From positions 372,001 through 436,000 of the forward strand of contig JAXLUO010000002.1 in NCBI GenBank assembly GCA_046329495.1: a stretch of 64,000 nucleotides of DNA, in the 5' to 3' direction. The DNA is from Bog-950 sp046329495. Its GTDB lineage: Bacteria; Bacteroidota; Bacteroidia; Chitinophagales; LD1. How positions within the stretch are numbered: position 1 is the stretch's first letter; every line of letters begins with the position of its first letter. This document shows, piece after piece, positions 46,701 to 55,333 of this stretch. The translations under genes and the position numbers were made by a program. The notes beneath the pieces were generated by a model. The model had not been told where the DNA came from and ran no database searches. It saw only the letters and a list, made by a program, of their open reading frames with translations.

Positions 46701-47935
46701 GTGCCACCATAGGTAAATGGTGTACCATCGGCCCACAGACCGGTCATATAGTTACGGTATTGCGCAGCAGAAGCGGGGTCGCTTTGAGATGTGGTAGCAC
46801 CGTTGGTGAAGTAAACGAACGATGATAAACCTAACTGCTGACCGCTATCGCTGATAGGACCTTCGAAGAAGTCGATACCAATCAAAGGCAGATCGCTTCC
46901 GTAACCCGATACACCGTTACAGTCATTATCAATAGCCGAACGGTTGTAAACGATACCTAAACTGCGGTTTACGTCGCAACCAACGGCATCGTTGCTAAAG
47001 CAACCTAAATCGGGGTCGCTCCATTGCGATACATACGTTTTTAGTAGCGGGTTAGGCGATTTGTTGATGATCTCGTATTTGTAGAAGGTCATGTTGTTCA
47101 CATCATCGGTAGTTTGGAAGGCAAATGCCAGCGCGTTTACCTGAACACCGATAGACTGACCGTTTGATTCGGTATGTTGGTTACCAACGTCGTTAAACAC
47201 CCAGAATACCATTTGATCGCCATACGCCTCGGCTTCGCCGTTGCGGCATGGGATGATAGGATAGTCACCTTTAACAGGATCGTATTCGCCGTTATTGTCC
47301 ACGTCCTTAAACGGAGCCAGGTTATCGGTAATCAGAAACGTTTCACCAATCAGTGTAGGATCAGTTTGCAGATACTGGTTACCTTTTGCAGGCCATGCTA
47401 AAACCGATTTAGGTATATCTGCAATAGTAGTTTGCGAACCTTTTTGCAGGAAGGCAGTTTGTGCTTTTTCGATATCGGCTCCCAATACGCTAAAGAAGCG
47501 GTCGTATTTGCTACAGGTTGCTTTATCTACAGTAGAGCTTGTGTTTACCGGACCGGGCCAGTAATCATCGCCACCCTGGCGGTAACGCTGCGCAGCAACT
47601 TTTAAGTTGTTACCGGCATCGTAACCCGATATCCAGATAGCGCCGGCAAAAAGGGCGTTTAATGAAGCGCCTGTTCCATCGCCTTTAGGCACCTGGTAGC
47701 GGGCTTCACTTAAGTTCCACCATGCATCGCCACCTGTTAACAGGCGGGCGCGTACGTTGTTGATGTCCATATCGAACTGGGCCGAAGGAGATACACAATC
47801 GCCCGCTTCCGTTTTATAGGAAGATTTGGGGGCGTTGGTTTTACCCGTTCCACTCATCCACTCCCTGGCATTACCAGTAACACTTACAAGGCTAACCGCC
47901 GCCAAAAGTGTTGTCTTCCAAAAAAATCGCTTCAT
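43760..47935 (-). CDS. Giant secreted protein with FlgD/T9SS-like C-terminal domain
   Basis: 1391 residues. Signal peptide (TTLLAAVSLVSVTGNA), then long beta-rich regions with repeated Asp/Asn loops such as FKDVDNNGEYDPVKGDYP and DYFATGNNAALVNHKTYYYTAVAYSY, which resemble fibronectin-type and calcium-loop modules. The last 130 residues contain IRAVPNPYLAYSIYE, ITIFSMDGTIIRKLER and SSGMYLIHVEAPGIGERTIKWFG, a FlgD-like or T9SS-type sorting module. No catalytic motif is seen. Between the TonB receptor and the PorV-family gene, it is the likely cargo of this surface module. Confidence 0.85.
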   Translation of the reverse strand: MKRFFWKTTLLAAVSLVSVTGNAREWMSGTGKTNAPKSSYKTEAGDCVSPSAQFDMDINNVRARLLTGGDAWWNLSEARYQVPKGDGTGASLNALFAGAIWISGYDAGNNLKVAAQRYRQGGDDYWPGPVNTSSTVDKATCSKYDRFFSVLGADIEKAQTAFLQKGSQTTIADIPKSVLAWPAKGNQYLQTDPTLIGETFLITDNLAPFKDVDNNGEYDPVKGDYPIIPCRNGEAEAYGDQMVFWVFNDVGNQHTESNGQSIGVQVNALAFAFQTTDDVNNMTFYKYEIINKSPNPLLKTYVSQWSDPDLGCFSNDAVGCDVNRSLGIVYNRSAIDNDCNGVSGYGSDLPLIGIDFFEGPISDSGQQLGLSSFVYFTNGATTSQSDPASAAQYRNYMTGLWADGTPFTYGGTGYNSGGPVTKFIFPGNPAISTEWSEVNPQGTAIAPGDRRMVQTSGPFTLVPGQSQYITVGVVFVRPAGGVGNPPNFATSIGPADDKAQALFNTCFKLVDGPDAPTLQIRELANQIIINLLNLPGSNNEGEGYDQVDGQVAQIIYSDLAGKGDSTYTFEGYKLYQVADPKVAATDLDNPAKALLIAQVDIKNGVSKIINFVKDATLNLSVPVLMVDGADKGITNSFNITTDYFATGNNAALVNHKTYYYTAVAYSYNNYKQFDQGNPSAGGQQLPYLQGRGNFKVYSAIPHMPDPRNNGTTLTSAWGDGVEVKRIEGRGNGGNNLFLTAETIAQILGSGSSLSDTLTYQKGFDPIGFRITDPVALKESNFELQVVEQLDTPIGVKTTWYLRDLISGDTIFGDRALDRPYPQQIVATKNGSVTDYGFSITLGTPAPVHTIPGQYLNHPVNSPARYVYDVQESSIEFQNPVDRWLSFVKDEGTSQPSNWIRSGVNMNDPASDAKNTKASAESFDDNWYYTTPTPPSPVFQNTDTRMTDSTEVFENILDGTWAPYCLTSNYSKRNLTATELDAGKPPYVYGPGFKWRNYSSHVPPENNLDSIFSVDIVITPDRSKWSRCVVFETGEDESINLGADIAPNGKSARKGQIRMAISKVMDNNGNLVTDPTQIDTGRSYFPGYAINVETGERLNIAFGESSDQGDQNGRDMLWDPTHDVYSAISFPGNLIDRIPYFGGKHFIYVMKSRYDGGAGAQRLLLDNYTGVGTSNPFSIPAPLRLLYRSLTWTSIPYITNGYELQPDGNGVKYIPPSEVKIHLRVERPYDRFLTNASNGIDSLPRYQFSTIGLGTKEEQKDIAKSALDNIRAVPNPYLAYSIYETDQNSSKIKITNLPNTCTITIFSMDGTIIRKLERSIGVDPATNKKIDISEGNSVDEINLDNSIEWDLKNQKGITVSSGMYLIHVEAPGIGERTIKWFGAIRPADTSNF

Positions 47936-47989
47936 ACTTGAAAGTTTACGTTTATTAATGTTTCCGTTCGGTTAGGTTAGTGTTATTAA

Positions 47990-50900
47990 TTAAAAGCTGA
48001 ATACTGCGCCTAAGTAAATACGACGTGGTAAGGCGTAGTTATCAGGACGATTGATATAAGCCGCATACTGATCGCGATAAGCCTGCGGGTTAAGCGCTGC
48101 GCTGATAGCTGTAGAGCTTGATGGATCGTTTAAGTAACCATCGTCGCCCGGAACACCGGTGTAACGGTAAACGCTAACAGGGTTTTTGCTGTTCAGCAGG
48201 TTCTGGATCTGCAGGTAAATTTGCAGAGAGATCTGACGTTTGTCTTCTTTCTCTTTCTTCTTACCAACTAAGAAGGCAAAGTCCTTCCATACACGCATGT
48301 TAACACGGAAATACCATGGTAAGCGTGAGCCGTTAACAGAACCTTTGGTGATAGGACGGCCGGGTTGACCTTCCAGACCTTCCGGAGTAGCATACCACTG
48401 CTCGGTATAAGGGGTTCCTGAACGGGCAGCTAACTGTAAGTTGATACCGGCGTTAGAAAGGATCTGCTTGTTCTTAATAGTAGGACCATTGTAATCCTTG
48501 CCTTCGCCGTAGCTGTAGGTAAGGTTAAGGTTAATTAAGTGACGAGAATCGTAGTTAAGCGGGTTGATGCTGCGGAAGTTAGGCTGGTTACTGTTAACCA
48601 GGTTTAACTGCGAGCGGTCATCGGAGCCGGTACCTTCGGCAAACTGAAGGGTATAGTTGGCCTTCATGCTGAAGTTGCCTGTGCGGCGTAAGTCGAAATC
48701 GAGCGATACACCTTTGGTGGTTCCGAAGTCGATATTACCGTAAGTGATGTAATCTTTAGGGTAAGCGTTGATGATTTTACGGATCTGGATCTGATCGCGG
48801 AATTCGCGGTAGAAAGCAGAAATGGTGAAAGCAGAAGTGTTGCTTACTTTTTGTTTGAAACCTAATTCGAAGTCGATAGTTCTTTCAGGCTTCAGGTTAG
48901 GGTTGTTGATAGCCGTACCGATGTTATCCTGAAAATACAGGTATTCGGTAGGGTCCATAATAGAACGTGTTTGCGGACGCTGACTAAGAATATCGTAGTG
49001 AGCATAGAACAGGGCACGGTCGGTAAGGTTGAACGAGAACTGTAAACGCGGCATTACGATAAGTGAAGGCTTGTAATCGGTAAAAGAACCGTTCGGATCA
49101 AACGTATCGGGGTTCTTGATATCAGCCGAAGCATTCTTTAAATATGGCTGGATGGTACCGGTGCTTGAAGCGCTGGCTACTGCCTTACCGCTGGTTAACT
49201 CGTTACCAAAGCGATCGTACCAGGTGCCGTTGTTACGGTAACCTACTACCTGTGTAGGCGACTTCACGTTGTCTACATATACTTTGTAATCGCCACCGAT
49301 GCTGGATGGATGCGTAACTGCATTGCCACCGATTTGGGTAACCTCAGAAGCTGTAAGGATAGGATACAGGGAGTATTCATCCTTCAGCACCGGCTGGTTA
49401 GCATCAAAACGGTCGAAACGAACGCCTACGTTGAAGGTAAGATCTTTAAAGTAGAAACGGTCGGAAATGTAAGCGGCAGTATAGATAGGGCGGAAAGCAG
49501 GAATTGCTCTTTCCAGTTCACCATCAGCACGGCGCTTGGTAAAGAAATCGTTGAACGAAGGTTGCTTGCTCAGTTGGTTACCATAAGGATCGTAACCGCG
49601 GTAGCTAACCAAAGAAGAACCGTCGGCTAGTAACTCTTCAGGTGAGAACATGTCGAGGCTCAGGAAGCTTGGATCCAGACCATCCACATTGATATAATCG
49701 GTGTTGGTGATGTCCTTACCCAGTTTTTTGCGCAGGCTCTTATCGAAGAACGAATGCTTTTCGGCATTATATAAACGGGTGAACAGGATAGTATCGGTTA
49801 AGTAGAAGTTGAGGTTTGGATCGCTCTGCAATTGCTGGTAGGTGTAATCCTGACCATTGATACGGAATACAGGATTATTGTGGTCCAATGCATCGATGTG
49901 CTGGTTAGCCAGCAAACGGGCACGTTGCCATAAAGCCAGTGGCGATACGGTATAGTTACGCTGTGTGCGCTGTTCGAATTCCACACCAAACTCGAAAGAG
50001 TGTTTGTTGCGGCTTGGTGCACCCGGCTTTAATATATCGAAGGCACCTTCTAAACGAATACGGAATTGGTCGTCGTTACGATCGAAACCATAACCGTTGT
50101 ACTGGCGGCCGGTGTTATACCATACGTTGTAAACAATGTTAGAACGCTGACCGTTAATGAGAGCCTGGTTACTCTGAATTTGATCAAGTGTAGAAGTGAA
50201 CAGGTCGTTATCAACACCATGCACTTCATAAGCGCCATTAGCATCAGGTGTTGCACCCAGTAACTCATAATACTGTTGGGTAAAACGGGTGCCATAAGGG
50301 TTTAAAGCGCCCGGTGTAAATACTACGGCAGTATCCTGGAAGCCGAGTTGTTTCCAACCGGTGTAAATCTGGTTGCCTACAGCAAAGGTATCGAAACCGA
50401 AAACCGGTGTGCGGCGCACATCGAAGTTACCGATGTAACCGTAGTTAAACGGATTAGTGCCGTGGGTTTCGTCCTGGTATGACTTGGTGTATTTTTCGTA
50501 GTCGAACTGAACAGAGTAGTAAGCATTCTGGAAAGCAGAAGACTTTTTCTTTTTGCCGTCTTCATCTTCAGAAGGTTTAGATTGGATGTTGTGCGTAAAG
50601 CGGCCAAACACCCTCCAGTTCATTTCGTTGTAAAGCGGGTTGTTTTCGCTGTTGAACAGGGTATATTTTTCAACCCAGTCGTGGTATTGGCGGTAAACAA
50701 CCGAACCACCTACAGTAATAGTAAAGTTATCGGCAGGGCGGATATCGATACGGCCGTTAGCACGGTAGTTGTTATCAACTGTGTTAGGCTTCACCTTCTG
50801 CTTATACATGTCCTTGTAGGTAATGTTCTCAGAAGCCAGGTTAAAACCTTTGGCAGTTTCTTTACGCAGCAGCGGGTTCATGCGCAGTTCGTCCAATACT

Positions 50901-51796
50901 TCAGGACGCACCTGCCAAACACCAACGGCAGAAGGGTTAGGGTCCTGCTGACGCAGGTATTCGAACGCTACGAAGAAGCCCATGATGGTTTTAGAAGGAC
51001 TACCTTCTTTTGCCTTTGTTTTCCATAGCGGACCGGTTAAGTTGGCGTTTACCAGGTTGTAACCATAAGCATCTAAGCCCTGGGTAGTTTGGTATTCAAC
51101 ACCACCGTTGAACTGAGAAGAAGGGCCTTTAGAGGTAATGTTAACGATACCACCGGTTACGTCGCCGTAACGGGCAGGAACACCACCTGTGATAACCTGT
51201 AACTGTTCGATAGAAGAAGCAGGCAGCGTAGGAATACCGGTTACTTTAACACCATCGATATAGTACTCGGTGCCTTCTTCGCGACCACCCTTGATGCTGA
51301 TACCTTTACCCTGGTCGCTTTGGAAAGCGCCGGCAGTGGTTGCAGCGATATCGGATACGTTACGGGTAGCCATGTTTTTAATTTCATCGGCTGTAACGGT
51401 GTTTTGCGATGAGGTTTTACCCGGATCGATCAAAGGCACCTTATATTCTACTACCACTACTTCTTTTAAAGCCTGGCCCTGCGTTAATTTGATATCCTGG
51501 CCGGTGCTTTTATCGGCACTTACCAGCACATCCTTAATTAACTGGGTTTGGTAGCCCACGTAGCTATACTGCACGTTATACTTACCGGGTGTAAGGGGCT
51601 TAATGGAGTAGTAACCGTCCATATCGGTAGAGGTACCACGACCTGTAGGAACACCCTTGGCATCCACAATAGCTACGTTGGCAAATGGGATACCATCGCC
51701 ATTCTCGTCGATCACTTTACCGGAGATATCACCGTTCTGAGCGCGGAGCGCAAACACAGTCAGCAGCAGGCTGAGCAGGGTAACAATTTTCTTCAT
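47990..51796 (-). CDS. Large TonB-dependent receptor with carboxypeptidase-like N-terminal domain
   Basis: 1268 residues from the ATG at 51796 (MKKIVTLLSLLLTVFALRAQNG); a frame opening at 51922 lacks a signal and is rejected. Domain order: signal, CarboxypepD_reg-like (GDISGKVIDENGDGIPFANVAI to about residue 110), plug (EVVVVEYKVPLIDPGKTSSQN, SIKGGREEGTEYYIDGVKV, GGVPARYGDVTGGIVNITSKG), then a barrel of about 1000 residues ending RRIYLGAVFSF. The substrate is unknown. No SusD-like partner is next to it; instead the neighbours are a giant secreted protein and a PorV-family protein. Confidence 0.93.
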   Translation of the reverse strand: MKKIVTLLSLLLTVFALRAQNGDISGKVIDENGDGIPFANVAIVDAKGVPTGRGTSTDMDGYYSIKPLTPGKYNVQYSYVGYQTQLIKDVLVSADKSTGQDIKLTQGQALKEVVVVEYKVPLIDPGKTSSQNTVTADEIKNMATRNVSDIAATTAGAFQSDQGKGISIKGGREEGTEYYIDGVKVTGIPTLPASSIEQLQVITGGVPARYGDVTGGIVNITSKGPSSQFNGGVEYQTTQGLDAYGYNLVNANLTGPLWKTKAKEGSPSKTIMGFFVAFEYLRQQDPNPSAVGVWQVRPEVLDELRMNPLLRKETAKGFNLASENITYKDMYKQKVKPNTVDNNYRANGRIDIRPADNFTITVGGSVVYRQYHDWVEKYTLFNSENNPLYNEMNWRVFGRFTHNIQSKPSEDEDGKKKKSSAFQNAYYSVQFDYEKYTKSYQDETHGTNPFNYGYIGNFDVRRTPVFGFDTFAVGNQIYTGWKQLGFQDTAVVFTPGALNPYGTRFTQQYYELLGATPDANGAYEVHGVDNDLFTSTLDQIQSNQALINGQRSNIVYNVWYNTGRQYNGYGFDRNDDQFRIRLEGAFDILKPGAPSRNKHSFEFGVEFEQRTQRNYTVSPLALWQRARLLANQHIDALDHNNPVFRINGQDYTYQQLQSDPNLNFYLTDTILFTRLYNAEKHSFFDKSLRKKLGKDITNTDYINVDGLDPSFLSLDMFSPEELLADGSSLVSYRGYDPYGNQLSKQPSFNDFFTKRRADGELERAIPAFRPIYTAAYISDRFYFKDLTFNVGVRFDRFDANQPVLKDEYSLYPILTASEVTQIGGNAVTHPSSIGGDYKVYVDNVKSPTQVVGYRNNGTWYDRFGNELTSGKAVASASSTGTIQPYLKNASADIKNPDTFDPNGSFTDYKPSLIVMPRLQFSFNLTDRALFYAHYDILSQRPQTRSIMDPTEYLYFQDNIGTAINNPNLKPERTIDFELGFKQKVSNTSAFTISAFYREFRDQIQIRKIINAYPKDYITYGNIDFGTTKGVSLDFDLRRTGNFSMKANYTLQFAEGTGSDDRSQLNLVNSNQPNFRSINPLNYDSRHLINLNLTYSYGEGKDYNGPTIKNKQILSNAGINLQLAARSGTPYTEQWYATPEGLEGQPGRPITKGSVNGSRLPWYFRVNMRVWKDFAFLVGKKKEKEDKRQISLQIYLQIQNLLNSKNPVSVYRYTGVPGDDGYLNDPSSSTAISAALNPQAYRDQYAAYINRPDNYALPRRIYLGAVFSF

Positions 51797-51829
51797 ACGC
51801 AAATAATGTAGCCTTAAAACAAAAGCGGA

Positions 51830-51837
51830 CAAAAGTA
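51830..51837 (-). promoter_or_regulatory. Putative -7 element (TACTTTTG on minus strand) of the TonB receptor
   Basis: Minus-strand TACTTTTG fits TANNTTTG, about 34 bases before the ATG at 51796. Confidence 0.45.
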
Positions 51838-52019
51838 ATTTTTTTCCGAAAACGAATATAAATGATGTTAATACCCCGCCAAACCTGTTGCAACCATTAT
51901 GACATAAAAATGACACTGTCACTTAGTTGTACAACTTTTTTGGGTGTTGTAAACTTACTTTTAACCGGTGCGAATAAATAAATTATTGCGTAATCTTTCT
52001 GTCAGAAAAAGAGTGGAGT

Positions 52020-52958
52020 TTATCCCTTATACAGTTCCTGAATGCAGTGCAAGAGGATGGTAGCTATTTTCTGCTTGCTTTCGTAGGTCCACCCGGCAAT
52101 ATGAGGCGAGAGCAGTATCTTTTTGTTGTTCACGAGCTGTTCAAAAGTTTCTTTTTGGCCGGGCGTTAACATGGCGAGCTTTTCATTTTCGAGCACATCC
52201 AAGGCAGCGGCAATAACTTTTCCATGAGCCATAGCCTGTAGCAGGGCGTTGGTATCCAACACTTTGCCGCGCGAGATATTGATGAACCAAATGGGCTTTT
52301 TAAAACGCGCGAAAAAGGAATCGTTGATCATGTATTCTGTTTCGTGCGTTAGCGGCAAATGCAGGCTCAACACATCGGCTTCTGCAAAAATTTGATCCAG
52401 GCTTGCTTCGGTAACCCATTGATCGCCAAAACCTGAGAGGTATTTATCGTACGCCAGAATCTTTACATCGAAACCACGCAGCAATTTGGCAAAGGCCCGG
52501 GCATTGGTACCGTAGGCAATTAAACCCACTGTTTTACCGCTTAACTCATAGCCGCGGTTAGCTTCGCGATTCCAATTGTAGCTTTTTACATCGCTGTTAG
52601 CCTGCACCAGGTTATTGAGTAAGGCCAGCAGCATGCCTAAGGCGTGTTCGCCAACTGCTATAGCGTTACCTTCGGGCGAATTAAAGGCGGCGATGTTTAA
52701 CTCTTTGGCTGCCTCCAGGTCTATAACTTCTAACCCCGAACCGGCACGGCAGACGAATTTAAGGCGTGCAGCACGTTCTAAAAGCTTGCGTGTAGCGGGG
52801 ATACGGCTATTGATAACGAGGCCTTCGTATTGGGGGATGATTTGCCAAACGGTATCTTCGGTTACTGTAGGCAGATAATCTACCTCGAAGCCATCGGCGC
52901 GGAGGCCATCCGCTAAAATGGGGTGCACGTCATCGGTAATCAGCACTTTGGGTTTCAT
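52020..52958 (-). CDS. D-2-hydroxyacid dehydrogenase (phosphoglycerate-dehydrogenase-like)
   Basis: 312 residues of the D-isomer-specific dehydrogenase family: FVCRAGSGLEVIDLEAAKE, FNSPEGNAIAVGEHALGMLLAL, LSLHLPLTHETEYMINDSFFARFKKPIWFINISRGKVLDTNALL and LSPHIAGWTYES (catalytic His). The nucleotide-binding motif GLIAYGTNARAFAKLLRG departs from the usual GxGxxG, which is noteworthy. It could serve in serine synthesis (3-phosphoglycerate) or another hydroxyacid. It overlaps the start of rsmA by four bases and is transcribed after it. Confidence 0.88.
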   Translation of the reverse strand: MKPKVLITDDVHPILADGLRADGFEVDYLPTVTEDTVWQIIPQYEGLVINSRIPATRKLLERAARLKFVCRAGSGLEVIDLEAAKELNIAAFNSPEGNAIAVGEHALGMLLALLNNLVQANSDVKSYNWNREANRGYELSGKTVGLIAYGTNARAFAKLLRGFDVKILAYDKYLSGFGDQWVTEASLDQIFAEADVLSLHLPLTHETEYMINDSFFARFKKPIWFINISRGKVLDTNALLQAMAHGKVIAAALDVLENEKLAMLTPGQKETFEQLVNNKKILLSPHIAGWTYESKQKIATILLHCIQELYKG

Positions 52959-53737
52959 GCCTGTAAGCCTTGTAGTTTAACGGTTAATTTTTCGAAGTCG
53001 GCCACTGAAAGTTGCTCGGGGCGCAGGTTAAAGACCTCATCGCTAAGCAAGGCTTTATCGCTAACCAGTTGGCTGAGGCTGTTGCGCATAGTTTTGCGGC
53101 GCTGGTTAAAGGCCGCTTTTACTACCTTTTTAAACATTCCGGCATCGCATTGCAGGGCTTTATCGGCTGGTTTGCGGGTAAGTTTTATTATGCCGCTCAT
53201 TACCTTTGGTGGCGGATCGAAACAGCCGGGCGATACATCGAAAAGGTATTGGCAGTCGTAATATGCCTGGGTTAGCACACTTATTACGCCGTAATCTTTT
53301 GAGCCGTGTTTGGCTGCAATACGCCAGGCCATTTCTTTTTGGAACATGCCGGTCATTTCTTCCACCACCTCCTTATAATCCAACATGCGGAATACAATTT
53401 GGGAAGATATGTTGTAGGGGAAGTTGCCTACTATATGCGTAGGCTGCTGCATAAAGCTGAGGTCGGCTTTCAGGAAATCGACATTAAAGATGCGGCCTTC
53501 CAGTTGCGGATAGGTTTGGGCCAGGTAGGCAGCCCAGCGATCGTCCAGCTCCACCACATAAAAATTATCGGGCTTTTGGGCCAGCAGGTGTTTTGTAAGC
53601 GCGCCCATGCCGGGGCCTACTTCTACAACGGTTTTAAAACGCTTGAGATCGCCGATGGCTTCGGTGATTTTGCGCAAAACGTTTTCGTCCTTTAAGAAGT
53701 GCTGGCCTAGCGATTTTTTAAGAAAGGGGTGACTCAC
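52955..53737 (-). CDS. rsmA: 16S rRNA dimethyladenosine transferase RsmA (KsgA)
   Basis: 260 residues. KKSLGQHFLKDENVLRKI, VVEVGPGMGALTKHLL (SAM loop), IFNVDFLKADL, HIVGNFPYNISSQIVFRML (catalytic NxPY/F type motif) and FDPPPKVMSGIIKL are diagnostic. It dimethylates A1518 and A1519 in 16S rRNA. Overlaps the dehydrogenase gene downstream by four bases, suggesting coupling. Confidence 0.97.
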   Translation of the reverse strand: MSHPFLKKSLGQHFLKDENVLRKITEAIGDLKRFKTVVEVGPGMGALTKHLLAQKPDNFYVVELDDRWAAYLAQTYPQLEGRIFNVDFLKADLSFMQQPTHIVGNFPYNISSQIVFRMLDYKEVVEEMTGMFQKEMAWRIAAKHGSKDYGVISVLTQAYYDCQYLFDVSPGCFDPPPKVMSGIIKLTRKPADKALQCDAGMFKKVVKAAFNQRRKTMRNSLSQLVSDKALLSDEVFNLRPEQLSVADFEKLTVKLQGLQA

Positions 53738-53861
53738 GCCGCAAATATAGAGGAATAGGCTAAGGGAACAGCCAAAAGCGTTGAACGCATAATAATGGCG
53801 TAAGAATTTCAGTTTTATTCCCTCGGGTAGCTTACTATCTTAGCCCCCTTAATTTAATGAT

Positions 53862-55295
53862 ATGTCCGTGAACCTGATTAGTTGTAAAGATTACACACAG
53901 TTTAAACATGCGGTGATAGTAGCCGGCAGCGAAACCAAATTAAACAGCCTTGGCTTAGATAAAGCTGATGCCGCTGCAGCCCAAAAGTTTTTTGATGAAA
54001 AGATTGATCAACTGTGGCAGAAGATAACCCCGGATGGAAGTCTATCGATTGTGAAACTGGATACCGGTAAAGAAGCATACAAAGTGTTGGAGGCTGCCCG
54101 CCGCGCCGGTAATACTGTAAACAAATACCTGAATGCAAAGCGCATTTCAGAAGCTTCGGTGTTTAATGCTACGGAGCAAACAGCTATAGCTTATGCTTTT
54201 GTAGAAGGCATAGCGCTGAGCAATTATGAGTTTTTGAAATACAAGACCAAGGAGAAAAAAGAGAAATCGCTGGCGAAGTTACAGGTGGATGCCCGTAGCT
54301 TAAGCAAAGCTGAGTTGGATGTATTGAGCAAAATGGTTACGGCTAACTTTTTTGCCCGCACCTTGATTAATGAGCCGCTCTCCTACTTAACAGCCGTGCA
54401 ACTGAGCAAGGAAATACAAAAGGCAGGCCGTGATTACGGCTTTAACGTGCAGGTGCTTGATAAAAAGAAAATTACCCAGTTAAAGATGGGTGGTTTATTA
54501 TCGGTAAACCGCGGCAGCCAGGACCCGCCAACCTTTACCATACTGGAATACAAGAACCCTAAAGCCAGAAATAAAAAACCAATTGTGCTGGTTGGTAAAG
54601 GTGTTGTTTACGATACCGGCGGCTTAAGCTTAAAGCCAACGCCTAACAGCATGGATATGATGAAGTGCGACATGAGCGGCGCTGCTGCAGTTGCAGGTAT
54701 TTTTGCTGCTGTTGCTTCGTTGAAGTTGCCGGTGCATATAGTGGGTTTAATACCTGCCACCGATAACCGCCCCGGCGAAAATGCTTATGTACCTGGCGAT
54801 GTTATTGAAATGATGAGCGGCATGAATGTAGAAATGCTGAATGCCGATGCCGAAGGCCGTATGATTTTGGCAGATGCTCTGCACTATGCTAAACGCTATA
54901 ACCCTGAATTGGTATTTGACTTTGCTACCCTGACCGGTGCTGCTAAAGCCGCTACCGGTGGTGTTGCTTCGCCATATATGGGCACTGCCAGCGAAGAGGT
55001 AAAGAGCAAACTAATTAACAGCGCAAATAACACCTACGAGCGTTTGATTGAATTCCCGATGTGGGATGAGTATGGTGATATGATTAAGAGTGATGTGGCC
55101 GATATTAAAAACGTAGGCGGACCTGAGGCAGGTGCTATTACTGCAGGTAAATTCCTGGAGCATTTTACCGATTACCCATGGATGCACTTTGATATTGCCG
55201 GCACGGCTTACCTGATGGCGGAGGACAGTTATCGCGGTAAATACGGAACGGCTGTGGGCGTGCGCCTTATCACCGACTTTTTGAAGAACTATTAA
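53862..55295 (+). CDS. Leucyl aminopeptidase (M17)
   Basis: 477 residues. The C-terminal catalytic domain has VLVGKGVVYDTGGLSLKP (metal Lys and Asp), MKCDMSGAAAVAGIF and NADAEGRMILADALHYA; family consensus is NTDAEGR, so the second position is changed. KTPNSMDM-like KPTPNSMDMMK and AGTAYLMAEDSYRGKYGTAVGVR follow. It removes N-terminal residues using two metal ions. It probably shares a transcript with pdxA, which begins 38 bp downstream. Confidence 0.95.
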   Translation: MSVNLISCKDYTQFKHAVIVAGSETKLNSLGLDKADAAAAQKFFDEKIDQLWQKITPDGSLSIVKLDTGKEAYKVLEAARRAGNTVNKYLNAKRISEASVFNATEQTAIAYAFVEGIALSNYEFLKYKTKEKKEKSLAKLQVDARSLSKAELDVLSKMVTANFFARTLINEPLSYLTAVQLSKEIQKAGRDYGFNVQVLDKKKITQLKMGGLLSVNRGSQDPPTFTILEYKNPKARNKKPIVLVGKGVVYDTGGLSLKPTPNSMDMMKCDMSGAAAVAGIFAAVASLKLPVHIVGLIPATDNRPGENAYVPGDVIEMMSGMNVEMLNADAEGRMILADALHYAKRYNPELVFDFATLTGAAKAATGGVASPYMGTASEEVKSKLINSANNTYERLIEFPMWDEYGDMIKSDVADIKNVGGPEAGAITAGKFLEHFTDYPWMHFDIAGTAYLMAEDSYRGKYGTAVGVRLITDFLKNY

Positions 55296-55333
55296 TAAGC
55301 AGTTAAAGCTTTGGGCCAGGCCCGCAAGTAAGG

